The notes under the pieces are model-generated. The model was given only the letters and a program-made list of their open reading frames with translations, was not told the DNA's origin and did no database searches. The translations under genes were made by a program, and so were the position numbers. Positions 30,910-41,779 of a stretch of DNA of 64,000 nucleotides are shown here, one piece after another; positions within the stretch are counted from its first letter, which is position 1, and the number at the start of each line of letters is the position of its first letter. The DNA lies in contig CAHIKZ030001813.1 of assembly GCA_903632075.3 (NCBI GenBank), positions 4,993,501-5,057,500 on the forward strand, written 5' to 3'. This stretch comes from Acanthosepion pharaonis. Its lineage: Eukaryota > Mollusca > Cephalopoda > Sepiida > Sepiidae.

Positions 30910-31260
30910 GTCATAGGTATGACGATAAACTACATCTAGTAGCAAGACCTCTTATCGGGAGACTGAAATTTTTTTAGGAGCGTGGAACCATCTCATAATT
31001 GCTGTTGTTGCTCTGGGGTGATAGCAACTAGTAGGGTCCTAGCTATGGGCAAATAGTGAACCACCAAACAAAAAAGAAAAACAGTATGATGGTATAAAAA
31101 TACATTTTAATAGTAAATATACCACCGATACATTTTTATATAAGAAAAATTACCAACAATAACTATTTATAGAAAAATGACCAACAATACATTTTATCTA
31201 TGGTAAAAGTCATAAAACTGTGTTCAAAATATTTAGATTTTGGCATTAAATCACCCATAG
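30910..31260 (-). repeat. Dispersed repeat family X, copy 3
   Basis: On the minus strand it has TTTGCCCATAGCTAGGACCC, the CAACAGCAATTATGAGATGG block, and ATGTAGTTTATCGTCATACC, preceded by the AATGTATTGTTGGT repeats. The end GGCATTAAATCACCCATAGA is shared with 37455-37480. Confidence 0.65.
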
Positions 31261-31509
31261 AGGTGGGTATGCTATTAAAGAAAATCAACAGACCAATTAT
31301 ATACTTCTGCTATTGACAAAAAAAGTGGTAAAAGTAGGTGGTGGCGCAGAAATTTATACAGTCACCTTTCGACTTTCATGTCTGTTGCCGCAGGATTTCT
31401 AAAAAAAACCCGTAGAAAATGGAATTCATGCTTTCAAAGTTGAAAGCCGCTATGCTATGCGCACGTCAACTTTTAATATAACAGTTATAATGAAAACATA
31501 GATGCATGC

Positions 31510-31676
31510 AAGGTGCGATGAATAAATTGACGTCTAAATGACACAAAAATGAAAATGACAGTCATTTCATTTTAACAGATATATATACCAAAATTGCACA
31601 AAAATATCTTTACATACTAAAGAGTAAATTTATTCAATAAAACCGCCATTGGCTTCAATGACGACTTCAGGCGTCT
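31510..31676 (-). mobile_element. Mariner 3' end fragment
   Basis: The left end GGTGCGATGAATAAATTGAC is the terminal repeat seen at 37518 and 38301. The remainder (ACATACTAAAGAGTAAATTT, CAATAAAACCGCCATTGGCT, TCAATGACGACTTC) matches the end of the transposase gene at 21.9 and 38.2 kb. It stops at a LINE at about 31677. Confidence 0.8.
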
Positions 31677-32400
31677 ACTATTGCGCTAAAATTTTAAAAT
31701 GTGTACCATAACGAAGAGCTCATCCGAACAATTACCATGATAAAAAAAAGTACCGAGAAGCAACCTTGCGGCGGGGGGGGGGTGAATGAAGCCGATCTGC
31801 CGCATCAAGGCCTATAATGTTGCCGATTCTTTGGATTTTGTCAAGAATCTTAAAGTAAATAGCCGAGGCACCGGACCATATGCGTCAGCAATATTCTAAG
31901 CACAGATGCATGTTAGATTTATAGATATGTAAGATATATTCTGGAGAGAAAAAAATGTCAGCGATGGCAGAGTAAACCAACTTTCTTAGCAGTTGACCTA
32001 GCAATGGATTCAATATAGTTTTTCCATTTCATATCAGCTGAGAACATTAACCCGAGAAAGCACTACGTGTCATTTTCCTGAAGGTTAGCATAAACCTTGG
32101 AAGGCAGTGAAGGGGTCTCTCAGGTGTTTTTTTTTTTTTTTTTTTTTGGAGGCGTTAAAATTAACAAGCCATCTTTTGTCCCAGTTAACGTCGGAATTGT
32201 GGTTGTTTTGGACATCGTCTTCTATTTTAGCTACATTGGACTTGTAAGCCTTACTATTGAGGCAGGAGTAAATGGTTGTTTCATCAGCGTAGATACCAAG
32301 TTCAAAGTTCATGTCATCGGAAAGGTTATTAATAAAGATTAAAAAAAAAGGGAAGGTCAAAAGATGGAGCCCTGGGGGACACCCCCGCGTTAGCACGAAA
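31677..32400 (-). pseudogene. LINE reverse-transcriptase fragment (family A)
   Basis: The minus frame encodes LLTFPFFLIFINNLSDDMNF, then LGIYADETTIYSCLNSKAYK (the catalytic YADD box, here YADE), WDKRWLVNFNAS, then after an A-run MKWKNYIESIARSTAKKVGL, ILHIYKSNMHLCLEYC and a YHGNCSDELF end. This is the same order as the best copy at 58.8-59.7 kb. Stops are present and the second Asp of YADD is Glu, so it is dead. Truncated at both ends. Confidence 0.85.
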
Positions 32401-33080
32401 GAATCTAGACGAGTGGGCGTTCAGGATACCATTTATTTTCACAATTTGATAAGAAAGACTGATGGTATTACCACCTTGCTTGATGTGAAAAGATTTATAA
32501 TTTAGAAAATTAAATATTAAAGAATTAAAAAAAAAAGTTTTTCAACTCGGGTGTATGAATTTGAAGTGAAAGATGGAATGCTCAATAATTTTCTCCATTT
32601 CACTGATTATATTCAAAAGGACATCATCATCAAACAAATTTTCAAAACTACGCTGCAAATGGTAGTATTCGATACCCTCTAAATAATAAAACGTAAAAGA
32701 CCTGCCGAACACTGAATTCCTCCTCTTAGGTGTGGATATTCCTCTTGTGAATGCATTTGTAATAGTGATGAATGACAACGAACATTGGCCAGTAGAAAGT
32801 AGAAAAAGAAATACGACAATGCCATCGGCACAATGGAAATCGTTTCAGTGAAGTGTTTCGTTCCTGTCGTTGACAAAACCATTATTCATTGTATATAAAG
32901 AAATACTCGCTGAACTAAAAAATTAATATGCGCTCGACGTCCAGTCCTGGTATTGAGATATTTCATTCACTGACAGGATAAATAACAAACTTCACGCACA
33001 ATGCTTATAACTATTCACCAAGTGTTGGTTATTTTGATAGGATATCTTCACCCACACATACACACATACACACAAACACA
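32401..33080. other. No recognised feature
   Basis: Minus-strand ORFs 32542-32778 and 32679-32882 overlap and include repeated text, but no family signature is visible. Confidence 0.35.
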
Positions 33081-33082
33081 CA

Positions 33083-33124
<42 letters not shown>
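33083..33124. repeat. (GA)n microsatellite
   Basis: A GA dinucleotide tract preceded by CACACATA units. Confidence 0.97.
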
Positions 33125-33129
<5 letters not shown>

Positions 33130-33279
33130 AGTATTTGTCATAAGTATTTTGAAAAGCATTTCCATTCGAATCACTTTTTTGTATAGATAAAACAGAAACG
33201 TTACGCAAAGAAAAGTTAGATAATGTTTGTTAATTATACAACATCTCACTGAAAGAAATAATTGATTTTTATTACAATC

Positions 33280-33870
33280 ACCATAATAAGGTCATTAGAC
33301 ATACCAAAATCAAACTAGTACAGCAATTTAACTATCTGAGAATTGCTTTATCAGTAGACGGAAAGTGTGACACTGAAGTCCGAGGGTGCACTGTAATAGC
33401 GAAAGAAGCCCTACAAAAGCTAAGCTAAGTATTAAAAAACAGCAAAATTTCATTAGAAACAAAGAAATGAGTAGTGAACTGTCACGAAATAACAGTCCTC
33501 CTATATAGTTGAACAATCTCCTCACAGATGAAGAAAAGAACTGAAGCAACAAAAAGACGGTTCTACAGAAGGATGATGAGAATACGATGGACCGAACATG
33601 TGAGCAACGATGAAGTTTTAACGAAAACGAAAACAAAATGGACACTTAACACAAGAAAGAGACAGGCACGGAATAAAGAAAGAGAGTTCAGGTTGAATGC
33701 AAGATTTACACAGACGACAAGAACGCATAAAGTAGTGAGATTGAGTAAATGAATGGCGGAACAAGAGAGAAAACAAGAGGTCAAAATTTATAAAGAACAA
33801 AAAAAATGACAGGAAATTGTGGAGAGCCACGATCGCCAACTTCCTGAAGTGACGTAGTTCGCAGAAGAAG
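33280..33870 (+). mobile_element. LINE 3' fragment (family R), longest copy
   Basis: Translating with frame changes gives a YLRIALSVDGKCD-like block (33338 on, the usual YLGxxLTxDGKxD of RTE/L1-like ORF2 ends), KKRTEATKRRFYRRMMRIRW with TEHVSNDEV (33528), LNTRKRQ, and ends with a GGAGAGCCACGATCGCCAAC block followed by AGAAGAAGAA. This marks the C-terminal end and 3' UTR of a non-LTR retrotransposon. Several frameshifts. Confidence 0.75.
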
Positions 33871-33953
33871 AATATTTAAAAGAGTTGACTAACTAGTCAG
33901 TTAATTTGGATCCCAGATGCTCAGAATACTTAATGAATCCTGCAATCTTAGAC

Positions 33954-34347
33954 CAGTGGTTCTCAAATGGTGCGCCTGAACGCACTGGTGTACCCTGGAA
34001 GATGTCTAGGTGCACCCTGGAACATGTCTAGATGCATCCTGGAAGATGTCTAGGTGCTCCCTAGAAGATGTCTAGGTGCTCCCTGGCATTCCAGAGAAAT
34101 ATGTGTCCAAATATAAGAAATAAATATATTTACTTTATTAGATTGCTGTACCCATCTCGTTCTTATTTATCTGAATTAGGCTTTTCTGCTCTCGCCACAA
34201 TTGAGGGAAAAAAGAGAGGAACTCTTCAATGAATTGAGGAACTGAGTTTGCCTATCAAATATACGCCCAGACATTGAAGAAATCGCTAAAATTCATCAGG
34301 TTCATGTTTCTCATAAACACAAGAATGAATAAACTTAAGGTATTTTT

Positions 34348-34395
<48 letters not shown>

Positions 34396-34522
34396 CGTTA
34401 TTTCTTTTCTGCAATATTTGATTTCATTATAACATATTTTTCCGAAATATGTATATAGTGCGCTTACAATTATTGGTAGGATTTCAAGTGCGCTCCGACT
34501 TTAAAATGTTTGAGAACCACAG
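33954..34522. mobile_element. Non-autonomous hAT-type element
   Basis: Ends are CAGTGGTTCTCAAATG and its complement form TTTGAGAACCACAG, typical of hAT elements. The 8 bases outside are TCTTAGAC and TCTCAGTC, matching at six of eight positions, which fits an aged 8-bp target duplication. The 569-bp body has no ORF. It contains a 22-bp minisatellite (ATGTCTAGGTGC-type, about four units, 33988-34085) and a (TA)n at 34354-34393. Confidence 0.88.
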
Positions 34523-34564
34523 TCTCAGTCAATGAAATAATTTTGTACTTGTGCCTAATGCTTA

Positions 34565-35110
34565 TGGTAATTTTTTAAGCGCTGCTTAGATGTAGCAAAA
34601 GGCCAAAAGTATGGGACACTCAGTGAGAATCGAACTTACTACTTAGTCGTAATTGTTTTAGCGGAACAAACTTGCTAACCATTAGACCACGTCGACGGAC
34701 CGAATACCTAAGCGTAGCTATGGCACAAGGCCAAATGCATGTGGCACCTATAGAGGTTTAAACATTCCGTATTCAGTTTTAATTCATCTGATGAGACAAG
34801 CTTGCTAACCATTACATCACGTCGAAGTGCCAAAGTGATTTTCTAATTGTAACTTAGATGTGACACAAGGCAGTAAGTGTGGGGCACCAAGTGAGGATCG
34901 AACTCACTATTCAGTCATAATTGATCTAGTGAGACAAGCTTACTGTTACACTACGTCGAAGTGCTTAAATGTTTTTCTAAGCGTAGCTTAGATGTGGCAC
35001 AAAGCCGAAAGTATAGGGTACCCAGTGAGGATCCAACTCACTATTCAGTCGTAATTAAGCTAGCGACACAATCTTGTTAACCATTGCACTACGTAGCAGT
35101 ACTCTTTTTC
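34565..35110 (-). repeat. Tandem array of four tRNA-like units
   Basis: Four units of 130-136 bp. On the minus strand each has a tRNA-like A box region (forms of GTGGTGTAATGGTTAGCAAG at 35097-35074, 34961-34938, 34827-34804 and 34696-34674) and, 45-55 bases later, a B box region (GTGAGTTCGATCCTCACT in the best unit, 3rd from left). A linker with TTGGCCTTGTGCCAC-type text leads to the next unit. Units 1 and 2 have worn B boxes. Cloverleaf folding is imperfect, so these are SINE heads or tRNA pseudogenes in tandem rather than proven tRNA genes. Confidence 0.8.
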
Positions 35111-35499
35111 AAATACTTATAAGCAGAAACTGATAGAAAGTAGTTATTGATATTTGCACAAAGAAACACTACGTTTTTATTTCTTTATGTTAAAATATTT
35201 TACAAAAATAACATAGAAATTTCCAACACAATGACAAGTTTAACGTGTAAAAATGTGTTTGGCTTCTCTATTCCAACTTTAACTTAGCTTGTCGTATTTA
35301 ATAACTGAACCGTTCTTAAGAGTTCCTTTCACCGAATTTCTATAGGCTACTGTTAACGAAAATCAAAACTAATGTCAATTCAACTCTAAGTTTATTTGAA
35401 TTGTAATACTCTTAGTTATTATTGCCGCTTTTAAAAATTTTTTGACTTCATAACGGTTGAGGAGTCATTCTTTTTTCTTTTTTTTTTTAAATAATGCAT

Positions 35500-35945
35500 A
35501 TATTAATAATTCACATTATCTACATTATTCGGACTATTGTCCTCATCCTTGTCGCCATATTTATCACAACGTTTCGGCCGTTGTACGCTCCGGCCTTCTT
35601 CAGGTGGTTATTCCAATCACCTGAAGAAGGCCAACTGAACCCTTTATTTCGCTCACTGGGGTAGACTGTTCTAGTTCCACGTGCCATGTTTAATGGATTC
35701 CAGTTATCAGTGTTCTTCTGTTAATTTCCCTCTGAATGTTCTCCACTGCCTTAACCGGGTATTGAATTCACACTCTCTGGGTCCTGTCACTGGATCTAAC
35801 CGACGCCTTTATCCACTGTGCCATGTGTCCTTGAGGACCGAAACGTTGTGATAAATATGGCAACAAGGATGAGGACAATAGTCCGAATAATGTAGATAAT
35901 GTACATAATAGCTCATCTCAAAAATATAGACAGATTAATAATTCA
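35500..35945 (-). repeat. tRNA-headed SINE with hammerhead-like tail, copy 4, bracketed by inverted tails
   Basis: The body (35838-35626, minus) has ACATGGCACAGTGGATAAAG, TGTGAATTCAATACCCG and TGGCACGTGGAACTAG. To its left lies the tail on the minus strand with an intact core: CTGAAGAAGGCCGGAGCGTA, CAACGGCCGAAAC (35603-35571). To its right (35836-35915) the same tail occurs in plus orientation from GGACCGAAACGTTGTGATAA onward. Tail copies 35512-35580 and 35836-35915 are therefore an inverted repeat around the SINE. A 23-base piece of the tail junction (35611-35633) is also inverted. Confidence 0.85.
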
Positions 35946-36167
35946 GTTCAAAAAGTTAACATTGAGAATTTCTTAACTATAGAGTGGACACTGAAAAACT
36001 GAAGGGTTTAAAAATGTTATAACTTGTTCATTTTCAATCTTTTTTCTTTTCTTTTTTTTTTGCAGGTTATAGAATAGCTACTTATGATGTCCAGCAATAA
36101 TTAATAATTAATAATTAATTAATAATTAATAATTGAGTTTTCTATTTCAATGAAAGATCAATTATTC

Positions 36168-36420
36168 AAACTCAGAGAAAATACCGGAAACATTTTAGAT
36201 TCAGAGTATCTCCTAAAGATAACATGATTCGGAACCTAATCACCTGGTCTGAAAGAACTGAATCAGTCGGCGATCTTCCGGGAAGAGGTCCTAAGCGCAC
36301 TGTGCACACTGACGCAGCAGTGGAAACTGTTCGGCAGAGTGTCCTTGATGATCCATCAGCTTCCACCCGTCGTAGCTCTGCTCAACTAGGCATCGTCATA
36401 TCTCTTCAGAAGATTCTGAA
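36168..36420 (+). pseudogene. Mariner-type transposase N-terminal fragment
   Basis: The plus frame, entered without ATG, reads QTQRKYRKHFRFRVSPKDNM, IRNLITWSERTESVGDLPGR, GPKRTVHTDAAVETVRQSVL and DDPSASTRRSSAQLGI. This is the second helix-turn-helix region of DUF4817-type mariner-like transposases (tETGSV...GRPR pattern then a RxSAxLGxS helix). It ends at LGI without the catalytic domain. It may be from the same family as the N-terminal piece at 26484, whose last codons would precede it. Confidence 0.8.
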
Positions 36421-37249
36421 ACTAAATTTAAAAATGTTTCCATATAAGATTCAAATGGTCCAAATTTTACAGAACCCAAATACTCATGTGTTTGTAAAAG
36501 TTATTTTTGTTTTATATCAATCAGTCTGTATATTGTTAAATAAGATCAGGAAGTTCAGTTTATTATTTCACTTTCATATATTGCGAGGAGTTTTACATCG
36601 ATATTGGCGTCAATAGAAAAGTTGTCTCGCAGACATTTAAAACTAATGCGGTTTCCTACTGTTTAATCTTCGTTCATCTCCGCAGTGCAATTAGATTAAC
36701 CTTTGGAATATAAAGCCATAGCTTGATGTTGTTACTGAGGCTTTTGTAGCAAGAATGTTTTATAGGGTTTTGAATACAGACTTGGTCTACTAAACCAGCT
36801 GCAACCAAGGATAACGCTCCCTGTTCGTCTTGGTGTTTAATCTATAACTGAGAGAGAACGATCAGATGGATTCATACCTTTCTTAAGTCTATTTGTTCGA
36901 AAAGGAATGAAAACTCGGTCATGTCGTTAACTGCAAGGCTTAATAAATAATTAAAAAAAAAATGATTATAATTATCAAATATTCAACATTTAAAATTTGT
37001 ATAAACACACTTCAGGTCACTCATTTTTGTTTCGTCTATTCTGTGTGACTTCTTAAGATTTTTTGGCGACAAAGTCCTCATACCATTTAGTATCGTTGAT
37101 GTCATTGCAAACATTTTTGTCGTGATTAACAAAAAACGTTCGTTTAATTTCGCAAACCAACCGATTAGATTTGAATAAGCTGATTTGTTTTTAGATTTTC
37201 CTATCCCACTTTCCTCATTCTAAGCAAATACTGACCCTCCCGTCAAAAA
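36421..37249. other. No recognised feature
   Basis: AT-rich sequence. An AATTAATAATTAATAATTAAT simple tract precedes the fragment at 36100-36130. Confidence 0.4.
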
Positions 37250-37490
37250 TCAACAATACATTTTTATAGTAAAATGAAAATCTATGCAACATTAAAAAAA
37301 ATTATAAAATTGCCAATACATTTTTGTAGTGAAATTACCTGCAATAAATTAAAAAAAAATACCAACAATACATTTATTCATCTACAAAGTGTATATCTAA
37401 AAACATACGTTTACTCTGAAAGTATAAAATTATGTACAAAAAGTTTAGATTTCGGCATTAAATAACCCACAGAGGTGTTGATATGCCCCT
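37250..37490 (-). repeat. Dispersed repeat family X, copy 4 (partial)
   Basis: It carries repeated AATACATTTTTATAGTAAAA motifs and the GGCATTAAATAACCCACAGA end, as at 31080-31260. The TTTGCCCATAGCTGG half is missing. Confidence 0.55.
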
Positions 37491-37517
37491 AAACTAACCA
37501 CTCTACATATTCTTATA

Positions 37518-38301
37518 CAGAGTGCGATGGGTAAATTGTCAACAGTCTATATTTTTAATTTCGCGCATGCGCGTTGTTTGTTTTTGTTTTTGTTGACTAC
37601 ACAGTATAGCAGGGTCAGTTAGGCATCGTCTGTAAGTAAAATAGCCCCATGACGCAATTCACTCCGCTAGATATTTTGAAAAAGCCTACTGTACTGCTTG
37701 GCATTCACCGGAAGCTCTAATACGAACATTTCAGAGTGTTTGGGTGTCAGTCCGAGGACTGTGCAGTGGTTTCGGAAAGAATTGAATGAGTTTAATGGTG
37801 ATTACGAAGGTGTTTGGAGTGATCGCTAGTGATGGCGACGCTATGCCTCCTTTCATCATCCCACAGGGACTCAGACTCAACACGGGGGCCAATATCAAGT
37901 GCCTTGAGGAGGTAGTGCTACCCTGGGTTAAGAGGTTGGATTCAGGAAATCAACTATGTTTGGCAACAGGGTTCTGCAACATGCCGCACGAGTAGAAGAG
38001 CCCAGTCATGGCTATCAGACAATTTATGCGATCATATAATCCCTTACATCTGGACACCTAGGCCACCAGTATCCAACATCCTTGTGTTGGGCGTAGTTGA
38101 GCGAGGGACCAACAAAACTTCTTGTAACACCAGGAGATTCCGAAGTCGTCTGGAGGCCGTGGTTAAAGCCAATGGAGATTTTATTGAAGAATTTACTCTT
38201 TCGTATTTTTGTGTAATTTTGGTAAATATAGCTGTTAAAATGAGATGTCAGCGTTATTTTCATTTTTGCGTAATTTAGACGACAATTTATCCATCGCACC
38301 A
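37518..38301 (+). mobile_element. Mariner-type transposon, internally deleted, both ends present
   Basis: Ends CAGAGTGCGATGGGTAAATT and the complement of AATTTATCCATCGCACCA lie inside TA at 37516-37517 and 38302-38303. The body encodes MTQFTPLDILKKP near 37650, a helix-turn-helix, then the catalytic middle (VFGVIASDGDAMPPFIIPQG, GANIKCLEEVVLPWVKRL), a QQGSATCR segment where QQDSAPCH is expected (catalytic Asp to Gly), and an end with RRFRSRLEAVVKANGDF. About 0.5 kb of coding sequence is missing and there are frameshifts, so it is inactive. Confidence 0.92.
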
Positions 38302-38440
38302 TATCCATATTTATGTATTGTGTAGTATTATAATCGCACATCTACATAGATCTGACGAGCACTGTATTGCAGGGGTTCTTCTATAAATCACTAGCTGAAA
38401 ATACTATCTTCGTTTTATATGTGCCTAATCATTTCAGCAG

Positions 38441-38575
38441 GTGTGTAATCGTGGCCCTCCACAACTTTTTGTGTCTTTTGTGCCTCTATGTAACTCCATC
38501 TTTTTGCCATGTTTTGCAATTTATTCAGGCAAACTCATGAATTTGGTTACATACTGTTCCTTCCTGTTTCGATTG
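38441..38575 (-). mobile_element. LINE 3' end fragment (family R)
   Basis: On the minus strand GTTTGCCTGAATAAATTGCA and GGAGGGCCACGATTACAC match the C-terminal codons and GGAGAGCCATGATCGCC tail of the LINE at 33.8 and 39.9 kb. Confidence 0.6.
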
Positions 38576-38604
38576 CTTTTTGTATGTCCTGTAGGCGTTA
38601 ATTG

Positions 38605-38850
38605 GCTCTCGTACGAACACCAAGGGTAAGCAACGTCGATACTGGTCAGTACCTCGATGAGTGATCGTTTGGGAATACCGGGTGCTGTAAGCTTGGATGT
38701 GCGGATGGTGTAATGGATAATGCATCGGAACTAGAAGTCAGATAGCCAGGTTCGATTTCCTTTGGGTTCGTTATATTCGCTTACGTGCAAATATCCTTCG
38801 AAAAGGTACGAATCCACTTCTTATCCTCCCGTTATGGGTTAATTAATAAG
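38605..38850 (+). repeat. 5S rRNA/tRNA chimeric SINE, copy 3
   Basis: The 5S part is 5'-truncated (38605-38693: CTCTCGTACGAACACCAAGG, GTAAGCAACGTCGATACTGG, TCAGTACCTCGATGAGTGAT, TGGGAATACCGGGTGCTGTA). It is followed by a good tRNA-like part with GGTGTAATGGATAATGCATC (A box) and AGCCAGGTTCGATTTCC (B box, 38749-38760). The tail has TTGGGTTCGTTATATTCGCT, TACGTGCAAATATCC, AAAGGTACGAATCC and CGTTATGGGTTAATTAATAA. The B box is the best preserved of all copies. Confidence 0.85.
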
Positions 38851-38855
38851 ATTTC

Positions 38856-40480
38856 TTCTTAATGTGCAATCATGGCTCTATACACTCTCCTGTCCTTAGG
38901 AGCTCTTAATAAATTTTGTCTTTTTGTTATCGTTCTTAAAATTGTTTCGTCATCCATTTACTCAGGCTAACTAAATAGGTTATTTTTTAAGACATTTTTT
39001 ATGTTTATACGTTCTTAATCTAACAATCAGAAAGTGAAAACTGAAATTTCTATATATACTATACTAAACATCGTTCTGTAGAACCATATTTCTCTTCATG
39101 TATCAGTAAATAATTGTTATTTCAAACAAATGTCTTTAAAAAATAATTGTCACTTTGTTCATTTCATAATGTAAATAAGTTATGCGTTGTTTTCCTATGT
39201 CATCCTTGCCTTCAATCTTTCCTGTGAGTATCAGATTTTCCAAGTCATCTTTCTTCATTATGTGCCCTTGAAATGTCAGCTGTCTCTTCCTGAGTATAAG
39301 TTTTCTTTTTGTTTTTATTTTTTCTAAAACTTTGTAGTTTTCAGTCCCTAAATATTTTTCTATAGAACCACATTTCTCTTCGTGTATCAGTAAATAATTA
39401 TTATCTCAAACAAATTCTTGCAATCTAAACTTTTTTTTCTGGCTTTAAATAATCCAGCAAAAAGTTGGGAAGCCATAAAAAAAACAAATCGATTAATCAA
39501 TGTAGGCGTCCTTCTTCATTATTGCTCCCGGAAATTTCAGTTTTCATTTTTTTATTGTTAGCTGCAGATTTTTTGCTGTTCATATTCTCCTTAAAACTCC
39601 TCCGTTATTCGTCTTTTCTGACAATAATATTCTCAGCATTCGTTGGTGGGACCATATTTCTGTCGATTTTCATTAGTGACTGTACAATAATCACTGCCAT
39701 ATATAAGAGATTAGATATGACGTAACAGTTCAGAATTCTTCGTAAGGACGTTATTCTGTCTCTTAATACTTTCTTTATATTTTCATGCGCCTTCGGATTT
39801 CTCTCTAACATTTTTCGTTTTCTGCTATTGCACCTCTCCTTCTACGTGCTGTGTCTCTTCAGAACGTTGGCGATCATGGCTCTCCATTTCCTGTATTGTT
39901 TAGTATCTCTTTTAAACCATTTACTTAAGCTCGTGAGCTAGGTTACGCTTTGCTTTAACCTATACCCCTTTATGCCTTCAATCTGTCCTGTAAATATAAC
40001 ATTTTCAAGCTTTCCTCATTATATAGCCTAGAAACTTCAACTGTCTTTTTCAGACGTTAAGTGTAAGTCGTCTTTTTCTTTCAATTTTCTCTAAATATTG
40101 CTTACATGTTCGGTCCATAGTAATCTTGACATTTTTCTACAGAAACACATTTCTGTTTCTTCAAGACTTTTCTTCATCTGTGAAGAGATTGTCCATCATT
40201 CACTGGTATATAGGTGTAATTTCATATTACGTAACAATTCAGCACTTTTTTCTTCTTACGAGATTTTCCTATTTCTTATTACTTTGCTCAGCTTTTGGAA
40301 GACGTCTTTCGCTATCCTAATAAGCCTTCTGATCTCAGAGTCGCATTTTCCGTCCTCTATCAAAGATATTTAAATTATTGTACCTGTTTGATCTTGGTAT
40401 CTACAATTTTTAATTTGCATGTTGGACTGTTCCTTTTACTAACAACAATTTCTTGCTACTACACTACCCATTGCATTTTT
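38856..40480 (-). mobile_element. Cluster of LINE 3' fragments (family R)
   Basis: Minus strand. Successive pieces repeat the same C-terminal region. 38870-39060 and 39840-39960 both carry the GGAGAGCCATGATCGCC-like tail and a AAATGGATGAC-type CKWM stretch. 39190-39330 and 39965-40100 both have the GGAAGATTGAAGGCA-like and GGGCACATAATGAAGAAAGA blocks (HIMRKE region). 40130-40340 has the ACAATCTCTTCACAGATGAA block and 40300-40345 the YLG/DGKCD-like part. At least three truncated copies, or one copy with internal duplications, are stacked in one orientation. Confidence 0.7.
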
Positions 40481-41008
40481 ATACCTGCTTAATTAACATA
40501 TTGTCGCGTTTCCTCTGTCCCTTTCCACAAGCATCTATTTTGTCTTTATTAATAGTCTTTTCTTCTTGATTTCTTTTACGAAGAGATTTTTTTCCGAGTC
40601 TGCAGAGCACAATTTCCACCGCGAATCTTATGTTGTCATCATTGTGTCTGTTGATAATTAATCCTAGTATGTATTCTAGATCTCTCGCTGTATATGTTAA
40701 GTTAATCCGATGAAAACAGCGCATTATCATAATCTGGATACAGTGGTCTATACGATAATAGACTGTGGATTTACTTACACTGTCAATGACCATACAGATT
40801 TAAAAGGTTCAACGCTATTTCACCTGCTTTAATGGTTCTTTTTTTATCCCAGATTTCGAAACAAACTTATTTCTTCCATTTCTCACGATCGTCATTTTCG
40901 ACAAGTTGTGTTTTGTGCATAGTTCTCGATAATTATGATATATACTCGTGTATAGCGCGAGTGTTTATGATCAGTTTTCTTTGCGCCAAAATTAGGCGGT
41001 TTCACTAA
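40481..41008. other. No recognised feature
   Basis: The minus ORF 40793-40479 (104 codons, basic, with KKSLRKRNQEEKTINKDKID) lies just upstream of the LINE cluster in its orientation. It may be a further decayed part of the LINE ORF2, although no catalytic motif is seen. Confidence 0.35.
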
Positions 41009-41096
41009 GCATTATGTACCGGTATTGCATTATGTACCGGTATTGCATTATGTACTGGTATTGCATTATGTAATGGTATTGCATTATGTACTGGTA
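41009..41096 (+). repeat. 18-bp minisatellite, about five units
   Basis: The unit GCATTATGTACCGGTATT is repeated five times. Later units have changes such as TACTGGT and TAATGGT. Confidence 0.95.
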
Positions 41097-41779
41097 ATTC
41101 TGGCAAAATGGTTGCCATTGGAATGTTAATACATCAGCGTTGCGAAATGAAGGTGAATGCAAAAGAAAACATTAAGGTATTTGTTGATTTTAGTGCATGA
41201 AGATTTGCTCTTCATGTAGCAACAGAAGGTAAGAAACAAAGGAGCTACGGTAGTCAGGCATGAAAAAAAAACAAAAATACTGTATTTAAATCTTTGTATC
41301 AGATATATTAAGGTAAGTGTTTTTTCTCGCCATTTTGAAGTAGCTTTGTACAAAAAAGAATGAAGGCCATTTATAAGTCTACTAATATTTCTCAGAAGCT
41401 GGGATCGCATTTTACACGAGCTATATTAAAAATAGGTTTTTCACAAAAAATTAAGGCTTCACACTATACATGAAGTAAGCTAAAACACGATTATATTCCG
41501 TATGTTCTAGTATATTTATAATGTAAATTGTATACGAACCCTGCTCTTAAATTATTTTCGTATAAAATTATGACGGGCAAAAAACAATCCTTACTTGTTT
41601 TTATTTATGTTTGATCATGTGCTCGTAAGATGTATGGATCAACAAATTAGACTAGATGACACAAAGCACATTAAGAAATAATGTAAGATTACATTTTTGT
41701 TCGTCCTTATCTTTGTAGAAGATTAGATGTTCCCTCAGTGTATACCTGTTTTTTGTGCGTCTATTGGGACTTAAACTGA
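41097..41779. other. No recognised feature
   Basis: Small ORFs without family signature, AT-rich. Confidence 0.35.

Noticed and set aside
33954..34522. CRISPR-like spaced repeats at 33988-34085
   Set aside because: The 22-bp units are contiguous with no spacers and lie inside a hAT element of a eukaryotic genome.
34565..35110. Four functional tRNA genes
   Set aside because: The internal boxes are tRNA-like, but acceptor and anticodon stems do not pair convincingly and two B boxes are degraded. A repeat array is the safer call.
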